From assembly GCA_963743595.1 (NCBI GenBank), contig CAVURW010000057.1, forward strand, positions 1 through 64,000: a DNA stretch of 64,000 bases, given 5' to 3'. Of this stretch, positions 17,269-26,171 are shown one piece after another. Both the position numbers and the translations under genes were made by a program. Position 1 is the first letter of the stretch, and every line of letters starts with the position of its first letter. The notes under the pieces were generated by a model. The model did not search any database. It was not told the DNA's origin and was given only the letters and a program-made list of their open reading frames with translations. This DNA comes from CAVURW01 sp963743595 (GTDB taxonomy: Bacteria > Verrucomicrobiota > Verrucomicrobiia > Methylacidiphilales > UBA1321).

Positions 17269-17352
17269 GTCCAGCGTCACGCGGGCCGAACTTGTCCACC
17301 ACCACCTTTTACCGGGATGCAACATCCTTATTGGGTCCAGCGTCACGCTGGC
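17269..17352. repeat. Direct repeats of a GTCCAGCGTCACGC palindromic word
   Basis: GTCCAGCGTCACGC occurs at 17269-17282 and 17335-17348, 66 bp apart. The second copy extends to the near-perfect palindrome CCAGCGTCACGCTGG at the epimerase stop codon. Related words (GCAGCGTCA and TGACGCTGC) form an inverted repeat at 48026-48057. Probably a dispersed palindromic element, which may also act as a transcription end here. Confidence 0.5.
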
Positions 17353-18374
17353 TAGTCGGTGACGATCTGGCTGGCCCAGGCGCGATTGGTTTCATACCAC
17401 TCGACGAGATTGGCGAGGCCCGTTTCCAATTTCGTTTCCGGTTGCCAACCGAGCAGTTTCCGCGCGCGCTCAATGTTCGCCCAGGTGGCAAACATATCGG
17501 CGGGGTGGCCGGGCTTGGAGTGGACGATGGCCGATTGGCCGGTGAGCTTTTCGATGATCGTGATGAACTCGTTCACTTTAACCGGCGCATCGGAACCGAG
17601 ATTGATCACGCGATACCGCGAAATTGCCGGCGATTCCACGTGCAGTGCGGCGATTGTCCCGGCGGCGATATCGCTGGCATAGGTGAAGTCGCGCGATTGC
17701 GAACCGTCACCGTAAACCGTGATCGGGCGGCGTTCCGTGATGCGTTGGACGAACCGCAGCGGGGCCATATCGGGCCGACCGGCCGGTCCATAGACCGTGA
17801 AGAATCGAAGCACCGTCATATCCAGCCCGTTCAAGTAATGGAAGCTGTGCGCGAGCGCCTCGGCAGCTTTCTTCGTGGCGGCGTAGGGAGAGAGTGGGAA
17901 ATCGGTCGGTTGATCCTCGTGATAGGGCATCGGCGCGTCCTTGCCGTAGAGGCTGGAGGTGGAGGCCAGCACGTACTTGTGAATGCCCGCTTCGCAGCCG
18001 AGTTGCAACAGATTGAGCCAACCAGTGATGTTCGTGTCGACGTACGGCCCGGGGTGCTCGACCGAGGCCCGGACCCCGGCACGCGCTGCCAGATTGATGA
18101 TCGCGTGAATGGGGTGATCCCGGTTGTGATCCGTGATGAGTTTGCGCAGGGAACCGCTGTCCGTGATATCGATCCGGTGCAGCGTAATGCGGGGATATTT
18201 CCGTTCCAACTCCGACCATCGCCACAGCTTCAGCCGGGGATCGTAGGCGTCATTCATGTTATCAATCGCGACGACTTCGTGGCCGGCTTGGTGCAGTGCG
18301 CAGGCGGTGTGAAATCCAATGAAACCGGCGGCACCTGTGAGCAGGATTCGCCGGGGATGGGCGGTGGCAGTCAT
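17352..18374 (-). CDS. NAD-dependent sugar-nucleotide epimerase (UDP-glucuronate 4-epimerase-like)
   Basis: A 340-residue extended short-chain dehydrogenase. The Rossmann motif LLTGAAGFIGFHTA is at residues 11-24, NLAARAGVRASVEHPGPYVDTNITG matches UDP-glucuronate epimerases, and the catalytic triad appears as STSSLYG and YAATK. The C-terminal half has the RFFTVYGPAGRPDMA substrate-binding stretch. Expected role: inversion at C4 of UDP-glucuronate (or UDP-glucose) to supply lipopolysaccharide or capsule precursors. It starts 3 bases after the ispG stop, so the two genes form a pair despite their unrelated pathways. Confidence 0.88.
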   Translation of the reverse strand: MTATAHPRRILLTGAAGFIGFHTACALHQAGHEVVAIDNMNDAYDPRLKLWRWSELERKYPRITLHRIDITDSGSLRKLITDHNRDHPIHAIINLAARAGVRASVEHPGPYVDTNITGWLNLLQLGCEAGIHKYVLASTSSLYGKDAPMPYHEDQPTDFPLSPYAATKKAAEALAHSFHYLNGLDMTVLRFFTVYGPAGRPDMAPLRFVQRITERRPITVYGDGSQSRDFTYASDIAAGTIAALHVESPAISRYRVINLGSDAPVKVNEFITIIEKLTGQSAIVHSKPGHPADMFATWANIERARKLLGWQPETKLETGLANLVEWYETNRAWASQIVTD

Positions 18375-18377
18375 GAA

Positions 18378-20180
18378 TTAATGGGCGACTGGGGTCAAAG
18401 GGGCGTCGACCCACTTGCCGTTCTCGCGAATCAGATCGATGAGCCGCGAGACCGCTTCTTCTTCAGGGATATTGAACTTAACGGGCGTCTTGCCGATGTA
18501 GAGGTTCACCTTGCCCGGCGCACCGCCCACATAGCCAAAATCGGCGTCGGCCATTTCGCCCGGGCCATTCACGATGCAACCCATGATGGCGATTTTCACG
18601 CCCTTCAAGTGATTCGTCGATTCCCGGATTTTCGCTGTGGTGGTCTGCAAGTTAAACAACGTCCGTCCGCAGGAGGGACACGCCACGTAATCGGTCTTAA
18701 AGATGCGGTTGCCGACCGATTGCAGAATGTTAAACGCCAAACGAATGCTCGCCCCAGGCCCCGGCTCGTTTCGAACCAAGATGGCGTCGCCGATGCCGTC
18801 GCCGAGAAGTGCACCCAGCTGCACCGAGGAATTCAGCATCGAGTGGAGGACATCGGGTTTCGCACCGGGTTCGAGCGGAATGAAGGTGTCCTTCAGCAGA
18901 AGCGGATGATGTGCCGGGATGCGCGCGGCGAGGTAACGAAAAGCAGCAATCGGCGGGAGCAGGCACCCATCAGCAATCGTCACAAGCTTAGGTTCGGTCT
19001 CGGCATTGAGCGCTTTGATGGCCGCTTCATCGTCCAAATTAATTTGAAGACAACCTGTTTGAGATTCAACGAAATCGGGGAAGAGATCACCGAGCTGTAC
19101 GCGCTTATGTTCGATTGCCTGAAAGACGTCCAGCGCGGAGGCAACCCGCGTTGTCTCAGTGCCGCCGATGGTGCTTTTCGCCTCGGGCAAGGTGCTGGGA
19201 ACAGTGACCGGTTTGGTGGCACGGCGCGCGAAGACGAAGGGATCGTAGCTCAGCGCAGGACTGGGCAATGACCACGGCTGGTGCTTGGCCTGCTCGACGA
19301 GTGCGGCCAGTTGGCGGGCCACCGGGATTTCGTGCACGCTATCTTCCGTGAGCGAAACGCGTATGGTGTCGCCGATGCCGTCGGAGAGGAGTGCGCCGAT
19401 TCCGATGGCGCTCTTGATGCGGCCATCTTCGCCATCGCCCGCTTCCGTTACGCCCAAGTGCAGCGGGTAATTCCAATCGGCACCCAGATCGTACAAGCGC
19501 GCAGTGAGGAGCCTGTAGGCATTGATCATGACCTTGGGGTTGCTCGATTTCATTGAGAAAATGAAATCGTGGTAATGGTACTTGCGGGCGATTCGGGCGA
19601 ACTCGAGTGCGCTTTCCACCATACCCAGCGGCGTGTCGCCGAACCGGTTCATGATGCGGTCGGAGAGCGAGCCGTGGTTCGTGCCGATGCGCATGGCGAT
19701 CTTGCGTTCCTGGCACAGCTGAATGAGCGGCAGGAAGGTCTCTTCGATGCGCTGCAGCTCTTCCTCGTACTGCTCGTCCGTATACTCGCGGATTTGGAAT
19801 TTCTTTTTATCGGCAAAGTTGCCGGGGTTGATCCGGACTTTATCGACCCAGAGCGCGGCTTCCATCGCGGCATCGGGTTTGAAATGGATATCGGCGACGA
19901 GCGGGACATCGCAACCGGCGGCGATAAGCTCGGCCTTAATGTTCTTCAGGTTCGCCGCGTCCTTCACGGTGGGAGCGGTGATCCGGACGATTTCGCAGCC
20001 AACAGCGACGAGTTCCAGGGTCTGTTTCACGCATTCGCGCGTGTCCATGGTGTCGCAGGTGAGCATCGATTGGACGCGGAGCGGGTTGGAGCCACCGACG
20101 CCGACGCTTCCGACTTTGACTTCGCGGCTGATGCGGCGCTGATACTGGAAAGGGCTGGTGCAATAGTGAAGAGGGCTCAT
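18378..20180 (-). CDS. ispG: 4-hydroxy-3-methylbut-2-enyl diphosphate synthase, long form
   Basis: A 600-residue 4Fe-4S enzyme of the MEP isoprenoid pathway that converts methylerythritol cyclodiphosphate to HMBPP. The N-terminal TIM barrel is clear (PLRVQSMLTCDTMD, ADIHFKPDAAMEAAL, KVRINPGNF). The C-terminal cluster domain has CPSCGRTLFNLQ and IMGCIVNGPGEMADADFGYVGG, giving the three cluster Cys and the catalytic Glu. Between them is an insert of over 200 residues, making the three-domain form known from plants, Chlamydiae and Bacteroidetes. The ATG at 20180 is used; the two extra residues from a TTG at 20186 are not needed. Confidence 0.97.
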   Translation of the reverse strand: MSPLHYCTSPFQYQRRISREVKVGSVGVGGSNPLRVQSMLTCDTMDTRECVKQTLELVAVGCEIVRITAPTVKDAANLKNIKAELIAAGCDVPLVADIHFKPDAAMEAALWVDKVRINPGNFADKKKFQIREYTDEQYEEELQRIEETFLPLIQLCQERKIAMRIGTNHGSLSDRIMNRFGDTPLGMVESALEFARIARKYHYHDFIFSMKSSNPKVMINAYRLLTARLYDLGADWNYPLHLGVTEAGDGEDGRIKSAIGIGALLSDGIGDTIRVSLTEDSVHEIPVARQLAALVEQAKHQPWSLPSPALSYDPFVFARRATKPVTVPSTLPEAKSTIGGTETTRVASALDVFQAIEHKRVQLGDLFPDFVESQTGCLQINLDDEAAIKALNAETEPKLVTIADGCLLPPIAAFRYLAARIPAHHPLLLKDTFIPLEPGAKPDVLHSMLNSSVQLGALLGDGIGDAILVRNEPGPGASIRLAFNILQSVGNRIFKTDYVACPSCGRTLFNLQTTTAKIRESTNHLKGVKIAIMGCIVNGPGEMADADFGYVGGAPGKVNLYIGKTPVKFNIPEEEAVSRLIDLIRENGKWVDAPLTPVAH

Positions 20181-20272
20181 AGGCAATGTGAATCAGTGTA
20201 GCACAGCGGCGGCGAAGAGGAAGACCGCCTTTTTAGGCGCAGAGTCCAGCAGGTGGAAGATGATCGATCCAC

Positions 20273-20629
20273 CTAATTCGAGCTGACCTGTATGATAACG
20301 TCGCCGCTCGTTGAATGTGTAAAGAGGAACGGTTTTCCGTTCGAACTGAGTATATTTCCACTTTTATCAAAAGTGAAGTTATTGGTGGTTATGAACACAA
20401 TGTGTTTGGCATTATCTCCCAGTAACTGCTTCATAATCTGAGAATTATTGCCTTGGGGAGTAAAGCTGAATACCGACTTAAACCCAATCGCGGCAGATCT
20501 GAGTGCGCAAATGGTCATTGCGTCTTGAACTTCAGGTCCAGGTGGACTTGGGCTCGAGGGCAGATAAACGAGCATTGCTGCCAGGAATAAGATGACCGCA
20601 AAACAAATGGCTACGGTCGATTGCTTCAT
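20273..20629 (-). CDS. Small membrane-anchored or exported hypothetical protein
   Basis: A 118-residue protein with an N-terminal hydrophobic helix (ICFAVILFLAAMLVYLP) followed by a Ser/Pro linker. The remainder is a small soluble domain whose end (DKSGNILSSNGKPFLFTHSTS) loosely resembles the tail of pseudopilin-like minor proteins common in Verrucomicrobiota, where a Gly-Pro-Phe strand precedes the terminus. Its start is well supported by AAGGAG 5 bases upstream, one of the few good Shine-Dalgarno sites among host genes here. Base composition is more AT-rich than the neighbours. Function unknown. The 92-base gap to ispG contains only a short GCCTAAAAAGGC palindrome. Confidence 0.65.
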   Translation of the reverse strand: MKQSTVAICFAVILFLAAMLVYLPSSPSPPGPEVQDAMTICALRSAAIGFKSVFSFTPQGNNSQIMKQLLGDNAKHIVFITTNNFTFDKSGNILSSNGKPFLFTHSTSGDVIIQVSSN

Positions 20630-20730
20630 CTTTCTCCTTCATCTTCTCTTCTCTTATACTCGCAAATCCGTCGGTTCCCGTAAATCGAACTCCATCCGCC
20701 GCCGCACTGTGCTATCCTGTTCCTCCCTGC

Positions 20731-22854
20731 ATGCCTCCCGCTAAAAGCCTGCCCACTTCCCCCGTTCTGCCGGAGACTCTGAACGTCTCTGTGATTCCTG
20801 GAGTCGGACCGATTCACGTCGATCTGCTCGCCAGCCTGGGCCTGCACACCGTTCACGACCTCCTCCATTATGCGCCGAAACGCCATGAAGATCGCCGTCA
20901 CCTTAAGCCGCTCACGGAGGCGGAGGAGAACGAGCCGATCACCGTGCGCGGACGCATTCACGCCACCCGCTCCATGCGATGGCATTCGCGGCGCGTGTTC
21001 GAAATCGTCATCGCACCGGAGGAACTGAAGAGCAGTAAGGAAGTGGTGAAAGCGCGGTGGTTCGGGCGGTACGACCTGGAAAAACGGTTGCTCCAAGGGA
21101 CCGATCTCTTTCTGTTCGGTCGGCTTAAGCGCGAACGTACCGGCTGGCTCATGAACCCCACCGAGTTCGAGATCGTCGAAAACGACGCCGATTCCTCCAT
21201 CCACATCGATCGCCTCACCCCGATCTATCCTCTCACCCAAGGGCTCTACGCACGCGTGATGCGCCGCTTCATGTTCGAGGCCACTCAGCGACTGCCCCTA
21301 CTCATCCCGGAGCCCTATCCGGTGCCGCAACATTTCATGACGCGGCTGGAGGCGTTTCGCGCATTCCATTTTCCAGAAACGAGGGCCATTGCCGAGGCCG
21401 CGCGCCACCGACTCGCCTACGATGAATTCATGCTCGTGCAATGCGTCGTCGCGCGGCGTCGAGCGCAGATTGTCCACGTGACGAAGCAACGCCCGGCCCG
21501 CACACTTGCGCTGGTAAAGCCGTGGCTGGAAAGCATGCCCTTTCAGCCGACTGGAGCCCAGGCCCGCGTGATGAAAGAAGTGGCTTGCGACCTCGATTCA
21601 CCGCATCCGATGAACCGCCTGCTCCAAGGCGACGTCGGCTCCGGCAAAACGATGATCGCCGTGCACGCCATGCTCTCGGCTGCCGAGCGCGGCGAGCAAT
21701 CGGCCCTGATGGCTCCCACACAAATCCTGGCCGAGCAACACGCGCTGAATTTGCGTCGCTGGCTGGAACCGCTCGGCATCGAAGTGCACCTGTTCACCGG
21801 CAACCAAAAACCGAGCTCGCGCTTGCAACGTATCCAGAACAATTCCGGCCCGGAACTCTTCGCGGCGGAAGCGTATCAAAAAGCCTCGAAAGGCTCCGTA
21901 TCGGTGGGTACCCACGCGCTATTGTTCGACCGATTCCAAGCGCAAAACCTGGGGCTGATCGTTATCGATGAGCAGCACAAATTCGGCGTGCTCCAGCGCC
22001 TGGCGCTCAGCCAAAAAGGGAACAATCCCGACATCCTGGTGATGACCGCCACACCGATTCCCCGCACGCTCGGCCTCACGCTCTACGGCGATCTCGACTG
22101 CTCGACTCTGGACGAACTGCCGCCCGGCCGTCAGCCGATCAAAACGGTGCGCCGCTCCAGCAAACAACTCACGGAATTCTGGAAGTTCCTGAAGAGCCAG
22201 CTCGCGCAAGGTCGCCAAGCCTACGTGATTTACCCGTTGGTGGAGGAGTCGGACAAGGTCGATGCCAAGTCGGTGAAGGCGGAGCACGAGCGGTTGCGTC
22301 ATCTCCTGCCGGATATCAATATCGGGCTGCTTCACGGTCAGCTCTCGCCCCAAGAAAAGGAGCGGGTGATGGACGATTTTCGCAACAACCGGCTGCATAT
22401 TCTCGTTTCGACATCGGTGATTGAGGTCGGCGTGGATGTGCCAAACGCGAACATCATGTTGATCGAGAACGCCGAGCGATTTGGCCTGGCGCAGCTTCAT
22501 CAATTGCGGGGGCGAATCGGGCGCGGTCAACACGCCTCCTACTGCGTTCTGGTCGGCGAGCCAAAAAGCGAAGAGGGTTGGCGTCGTCTGAAGATCATGG
22601 AGGAGACGTCCGATGGCTTTCTCATCGCTGAAGAGGACATGGATATTCGCGGTGAAGGCAACATCCTGGGCACGCAACAGAGCGGTCTGCCGCCCCTGCA
22701 TTTTGGCCGGTTGAAAGCCGATTTTCACCTGTTTACCCAGGCGCGGGATCAGATTCAAGCGATGGTCAAACAAGACCCGTCATTGAAGACCTGGCCGCTC
22801 TTGCATCAATCGATCGCCAACCACGCCGGCACACAGTTTGTAGCGGTGAGCTAA
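20731..22854 (+). CDS. recG: ATP-dependent DNA helicase RecG
   Basis: A 707-residue branch-migration helicase that remodels stalled forks and Holliday junctions. The N-terminal wedge/OB domain occupies about residues 1-250 (IPGVGPIHVDLLASLG; VRGRIHATRSMRWHSRR). The helicase core follows: Walker A GDVGSGKT, LMAPTQILAEQHA, GTHALLFDR, the Walker B variant DEQHKFGVLQR, TATPIPRTL (motif III), and in the second RecA domain DVPNANIMLIENAERFGLAQLHQLRGRIGR (motifs V-VI). Length and order match the family. It is divergent from the small membrane protein gene, with a 101-bp shared upstream region. Confidence 0.97.
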   Translation: MPPAKSLPTSPVLPETLNVSVIPGVGPIHVDLLASLGLHTVHDLLHYAPKRHEDRRHLKPLTEAEENEPITVRGRIHATRSMRWHSRRVFEIVIAPEELKSSKEVVKARWFGRYDLEKRLLQGTDLFLFGRLKRERTGWLMNPTEFEIVENDADSSIHIDRLTPIYPLTQGLYARVMRRFMFEATQRLPLLIPEPYPVPQHFMTRLEAFRAFHFPETRAIAEAARHRLAYDEFMLVQCVVARRRAQIVHVTKQRPARTLALVKPWLESMPFQPTGAQARVMKEVACDLDSPHPMNRLLQGDVGSGKTMIAVHAMLSAAERGEQSALMAPTQILAEQHALNLRRWLEPLGIEVHLFTGNQKPSSRLQRIQNNSGPELFAAEAYQKASKGSVSVGTHALLFDRFQAQNLGLIVIDEQHKFGVLQRLALSQKGNNPDILVMTATPIPRTLGLTLYGDLDCSTLDELPPGRQPIKTVRRSSKQLTEFWKFLKSQLAQGRQAYVIYPLVEESDKVDAKSVKAEHERLRHLLPDINIGLLHGQLSPQEKERVMDDFRNNRLHILVSTSVIEVGVDVPNANIMLIENAERFGLAQLHQLRGRIGRGQHASYCVLVGEPKSEEGWRRLKIMEETSDGFLIAEEDMDIRGEGNILGTQQSGLPPLHFGRLKADFHLFTQARDQIQAMVKQDPSLKTWPLLHQSIANHAGTQFVAVS

Positions 22855-23208
22855 GGGCAGAGCGTTTACCGTTACCAAGTTCCCAAGGAATCGGTTGAGG
22901 CCGATTCGATTGAGCGCCAAAGGCGCGATCCATATTATAGCCTGGTATGAGGGCGGCTGATAAGCCGTCCGAAGTGCCAGGTACACCACCGCAAGCGTTA
23001 GAGTTCCAAAGGAACGATCATCTGACCTAACTTGCTCATATGATAATTCACTGGTTTCAGTCTCTAATAGACGCGGACTTTCAGCCCGCAGTCGCTCGGG
23101 TGACGATACCCAGGGTTGCCTCGCTGCGCTCGCTACCCTGGGCTAAGTTATGGTCGGCCCGTTGGGCCTAAAGACAGCACTGTGCTGCCGCTTGGAACCA
23201 TAATCCGA
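22855..23208. repeat. Gene-free interval made of dispersed palindromic repeat modules
   Basis: No coding potential is seen. The interval holds GTTCCAAAGGAAC (23003-23015, also at 3469-3481). It also holds a perfect hairpin CCCAGGGT/ACCCTGGG (23109-23116 and 23135-23142) whose loop reads TTGCCTCGCTGCGCTCGC, then GGGCTAAGTTATGGTCGGCC and CGTTGGGCCTAAAGAC. A related but diverged copy lies at 27928-28020 and a weaker one at 48080-48130. The modules appear to be dispersed non-coding repeats; a mobility mechanism is not visible. Confidence 0.6.
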
Positions 23209-23931
23209 CTAAATCCCCACCGCAGAGAGCGCCGAGGGTAATGTCGAGGAATCAATGACGCGATCAAAGCGCTTGCTCTCGTGCCCGTCCTTATCGAACA
23301 GGATGGCCTGAACATGCGATGCCCCGTCCTTAAACAGAAGCGCCTTGATTGTGGCGCCGCTGAAGTCCGGTACGACGGGTGCCATGCTGCGGGTCAACTT
23401 CGTTACGCCCGCCTTTTGAAACAAGGGCTTGAGCCGATCATTCTCGCTGTCTTGGTGCTCACGAATCTGCATGCGAACGACCGTCCGCACTTCGATCGGC
23501 ACACCACCACTTAAGTCCACCACGCGGACCAGGTAAAAATTGGACTTTGCCCGGACGGAATCGAGAGCCTTAATGATCGTTTTGGTCTCATCTTCCAGGT
23601 CAGGATTGGTGTAGAGAACGAGCGAATAACGGCCAGTCGGATTTATGGGCACGGCGTGTCCATCCACATCCAGAGCTTGAATGGAGCCGCGGAGCGGATT
23701 CGCTGCGGTAGTGCTGGAGTCTGGCTTTGCTGAGGTCGGCGCAGGCTTTGCAGCCACGGCTTTCGGCGCGGGGGTTGGGGCGGGAGTCGTCACCGCAATC
23801 GCACGAGGCGCGTGAGTGGAGGGCGTGGAGGGAGCTGAGGATTGGCCCCGTCCGGAAGAACTCATGGCGTGGCTGGGAACGATGCAAAGGAGGCTGAAGG
23901 CGAAAACGGTCGTAAAGAGTCGATGGGTCAT
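23209..23931 (-). CDS. Secreted DUF4174-type thioredoxin-fold protein
   Basis: A 240-residue exported protein. The ATG at 23931 gives a proper signal peptide (MTHRLFTTVFAFSLLCIVPSHAM); the longer frame adds 12 residues in front. Residues about 20-75 form an Ala/Pro/Thr-rich linker. The rest resembles DUF4174: YSLVLYTNPDLEDETKTIIKALDS, FYLVRVVDLSGGVP and the end LFKDGASHVQAILFDKDGHE. That is a thioredoxin-like arrangement without a CxxC motif. It is divergently arranged to the TlpA-MsrB fusion, suggesting a shared envelope redox or stress role. This is an inference. Confidence 0.65.
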   Translation of the reverse strand: MTHRLFTTVFAFSLLCIVPSHAMSSSGRGQSSAPSTPSTHAPRAIAVTTPAPTPAPKAVAAKPAPTSAKPDSSTTAANPLRGSIQALDVDGHAVPINPTGRYSLVLYTNPDLEDETKTIIKALDSVRAKSNFYLVRVVDLSGGVPIEVRTVVRMQIREHQDSENDRLKPLFQKAGVTKLTRSMAPVVPDFSGATIKALLFKDGASHVQAILFDKDGHESKRFDRVIDSSTLPSALSAVGI

Positions 23932-24089
23932 AATTAGAAAAAGAAACTTAAGGCTACCAAATGACACCGATCATTGAAAAACTCATTTCCAACAGGCGCA
24001 TGAAGCAAAGGCTGCGCGTGCCGACCCTCTATTCCAAGATTTTCTTTCAATTCGGTGTAAGTTTCTTCCAGCTCACCCTACATACCTCC

Positions 24090-25064
24090 ATGAACAACTT
24101 ATCTATGCGCCTTTTTGGCACCTTAATCGTCGTATCCACCGTTGTCGGATTGGCACTCGCCGCCGACACCATGTCATCCACCACCTCCAGCGCGCCCGTC
24201 GCACCTGGGTTTCAACTGAAGTCCCTGGACTCCAAGGACATCAACCTCTCGGATTACAAGGGCAAAGTCGTCATTTTGGACTTCTGGGCCACCTGGTGTG
24301 CCCCGTGCAAACAGGAGATTCCACGATTGGTCTCCCTGCAAAAACAGTATGCCGCTGACGGCGTCCAAGTGATCGGAATCTCGGAAGATGAACTTCCGCC
24401 CGATGTGGTTCAAAAGGTCGCCACGCGTCTGGCAATTAATTATCCCGTGGTGCTGAGCACGCCGCAAGTTGTCTCCGACTACAGCGCGCAAGCTGTCCCT
24501 ACGATCGTCGTAATCGATCAAACTGGTAAAATCGCCCAGAAATATATCGGCCCGACCGATAACGATGTGCTTTCGGCCGATCTCTCTAAGCTCCTCGGCA
24601 AGCCGATGGCCCCGATGGCTAAGCCGACCGCCGAAGAACTCAAGACAAAGCTCACCGATGAGCAATACGTCGTCACCCAACAATGCGGCACGGAACCGCC
24701 GTTCCATAACGCCTACTGGGATAACCACTCGGAAGGCATCTATGTGGATGTCGTGTCCGGCCAAGCGCTCTTCTCGTCTACCGATAAGTTCGATTCCGGC
24801 ACTGGCTGGCCGAGCTTCACCAAGCCAATCGCCGACTCAGCCGTGAGTCAGAAGTCAGACGATTCCCTGGGCATGGCCCGCACGGAAGTCCGCTCGGCGG
24901 GTTCTGATTCTCACTTGGGCCACGTGTTCAATGATGGGCCTGGGCCGGGTGGCATGCGCTATTGCATCAACTCCGCCGCCTTAAAGTTCATCCCGAAAGA
25001 TAAGATGGCTGAGGCGGGTTATGGCAAGTACCTCTACCTGTTCGATAAACCGAAAGGCCAGTAA
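24090..25064 (+). CDS. msrB: Periplasmic TlpA-type thioredoxin fused to methionine sulfoxide reductase B
   Basis: A 324-residue exported fusion. After a signal peptide (MRLFGTLIVVSTVVGLALA), residues about 30-185 are a TlpA/ResA-like thioredoxin with FWATWCAPCKQEIPRL and the cis-Pro segment AQAVPTIVVID. Residues about 200-320 are MsrB: CGTEPPFHNAYWDN, LFSSTDKFDSGTGWPSF, SHLGHVFNDGPG and the catalytic Cys in RYCINSAALKF. The structural zinc Cys pairs of many MsrB proteins are missing. The thioredoxin would recycle the MsrB domain in cis. The reading frame is open upstream to 23961, but a start at 24090 (or 24105) fits the signal peptide. MsrA follows. Confidence 0.9.
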   Translation: MNNLSMRLFGTLIVVSTVVGLALAADTMSSTTSSAPVAPGFQLKSLDSKDINLSDYKGKVVILDFWATWCAPCKQEIPRLVSLQKQYAADGVQVIGISEDELPPDVVQKVATRLAINYPVVLSTPQVVSDYSAQAVPTIVVIDQTGKIAQKYIGPTDNDVLSADLSKLLGKPMAPMAKPTAEELKTKLTDEQYVVTQQCGTEPPFHNAYWDNHSEGIYVDVVSGQALFSSTDKFDSGTGWPSFTKPIADSAVSQKSDDSLGMARTEVRSAGSDSHLGHVFNDGPGPGGMRYCINSAALKFIPKDKMAEAGYGKYLYLFDKPKGQ

Positions 25065-25101
25065 TTGACTGGAAACTGGAAAACTCCACCTCACTAAGAA
25101 T

Positions 25102-25773
25102 ATGAACTTCAATAAACCCCTCCAAGCGATCGCCGCCTTCCTGATCGTCATCGGCGCATTCGCCTCTTCACTCCTCCAGATCACCGCTCAAACGCCCAAG
25201 GAGCCAATGGCGTCGGAAATGCCGGAAACGGGCTCCCCGAAGCTGGAAACAGCCGTTCTCGGAATGGGATGCTTCTGGTGCAGCCAGGCGCTCTTCGAGA
25301 AGTTTGCTGGTGTGAAAAAGGTCGTCTGCGGTTATGCCGGTGGAACGACCGTGAAGCCCTCATACGAAGACGTCTGTTCGGAAACGACCGGCCACGCGGA
25401 AGTCGTCGAGATCACATTCGATCCCTCGGTGATCAGCTACTCCAAGTTGCTGGAGGTCTTCTGGCAGATCCACGACCCCACCACCCCGGATCAACAAGGC
25501 CCCGATACCGGTAGCAGCTACCGCTCCATTATCCTCTACACCTCTGAGGAGCAGCATCAAGAGGCCCTGGCCTCAAAGACAGAGGCGCAAAAGAAATTCT
25601 CAGCGCCGATCACCACAGAAATCTCTCCGCTGAAAGCCTTCTATGCGGCGGAAGACTATCACCAGAACTACTTCAAAAATCATCCGAACCAGCCCTACTG
25701 CGCCTTCCGGATTTCTCCAGAAATCCAAAAGCTGGAACAGGAAGCCAGTTCGCTCCCTGCTAAGCTGAAGTAA
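25102..25773 (+). CDS. msrA: Exported peptide methionine sulfoxide reductase MsrA
   Basis: A 223-residue enzyme that reduces methionine-S-sulfoxide. A hydrophobic N-terminal export signal (AIAAFLIVIGAFASSLL) precedes the catalytic domain. Motifs: VLGMGCFWCSQALFEKF (catalytic Cys in GCFWC), VVCGYAGG, YEDVCSETTGHAEVVEITFDP, DPTTPDQQGPDTGSSYRS and YHQNYF. The C-terminal resolving Cys region is short, so reduction probably relies on the thioredoxin of the preceding gene. It lies 37 bp after the TlpA-MsrB gene in the same operon, which ends with a strong hairpin at 25797. Confidence 0.96.
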   Translation: MNFNKPLQAIAAFLIVIGAFASSLLQITAQTPKEPMASEMPETGSPKLETAVLGMGCFWCSQALFEKFAGVKKVVCGYAGGTTVKPSYEDVCSETTGHAEVVEITFDPSVISYSKLLEVFWQIHDPTTPDQQGPDTGSSYRSIILYTSEEQHQEALASKTEAQKKFSAPITTEISPLKAFYAAEDYHQNYFKNHPNQPYCAFRISPEIQKLEQEASSLPAKLK

Positions 25774-25796
25774 TTTCGACAGCTCGCTCACTCTCC

Positions 25797-25836
25797 ACTG
25801 GGGTAGGCTCTCAACAGGGCTTACCCCAGTTCCGTT
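25797..25836 (+). terminator. Intrinsic terminator of the msr operon
   Basis: A stem of about 12 bp (ACTGGGGTA 25797-25805 with TACCCCAGT 25822-25830, extended inward by three pairs including one G-U) and a 10-nt loop, followed by TCCGTTTTG. Confidence 0.75.
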
Positions 25837-25895
25837 TTGAAATGGGAAAACGATCGTGGTGTTTAGCTGGAGTTGCTTGACTTCGGGACTCCGTT

Positions 25896-26171
25896 ATGGA
25901 AACAAGACTTTTTTTTATTAAACCCGAACAGTTTGCCTTATTCATAAATACTTTATCAATCGCGAACATTACGGTACCTCATGGCAATATCGGATTAATA
26001 AACGATACGAAGCACAAGATTCTCCTAAATTTGGATTATGACGGAAAGGAGCTCCTATCACTCACGATAGTGGACAAGCCTTGGTGGTTAGACTCAGAAT
26101 CTCTCTGGATAATATATGAGGTTGCCTTAGACTTTCGTGAATCACCTGAGCCAGGGACGTTTCCAGCTTAG
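25896..26171 (+). CDS. Short AT-rich hypothetical protein
   Basis: A 91-residue reading frame with no recognised family. It has no signal peptide, and its hydrophobic and charged residues alternate as in a small alpha/beta protein (LLNLDYDGKELLSLTIVDKPWW). Its base composition is clearly more AT-rich than the genes on both sides, and no Shine-Dalgarno sequence precedes the ATG. It may be a recently acquired gene or a spurious frame. The closeness to the next gene (200 bp to its likely start) gives no functional hint. Confidence 0.45.
   Translation: METRLFFIKPEQFALFINTLSIANITVPHGNIGLINDTKHKILLNLDYDGKELLSLTIVDKPWWLDSESLWIIYEVALDFRESPEPGTFPA

Noticed and set aside
17241..19271. 676-codon plus-strand reading frame
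   Set aside because: It is antisense to the epimerase and ispG, both certain genes. Its Arg/Gly/His-rich translation is typical of a shadow frame in GC-rich DNA.
19569..20201. 210-codon plus-strand frame
   Set aside because: Antisense to ispG; composition of a shadow frame.
20626..21240. 204-codon minus-strand frame
   Set aside because: Antisense to recG and overlaps the start of a better supported small gene.
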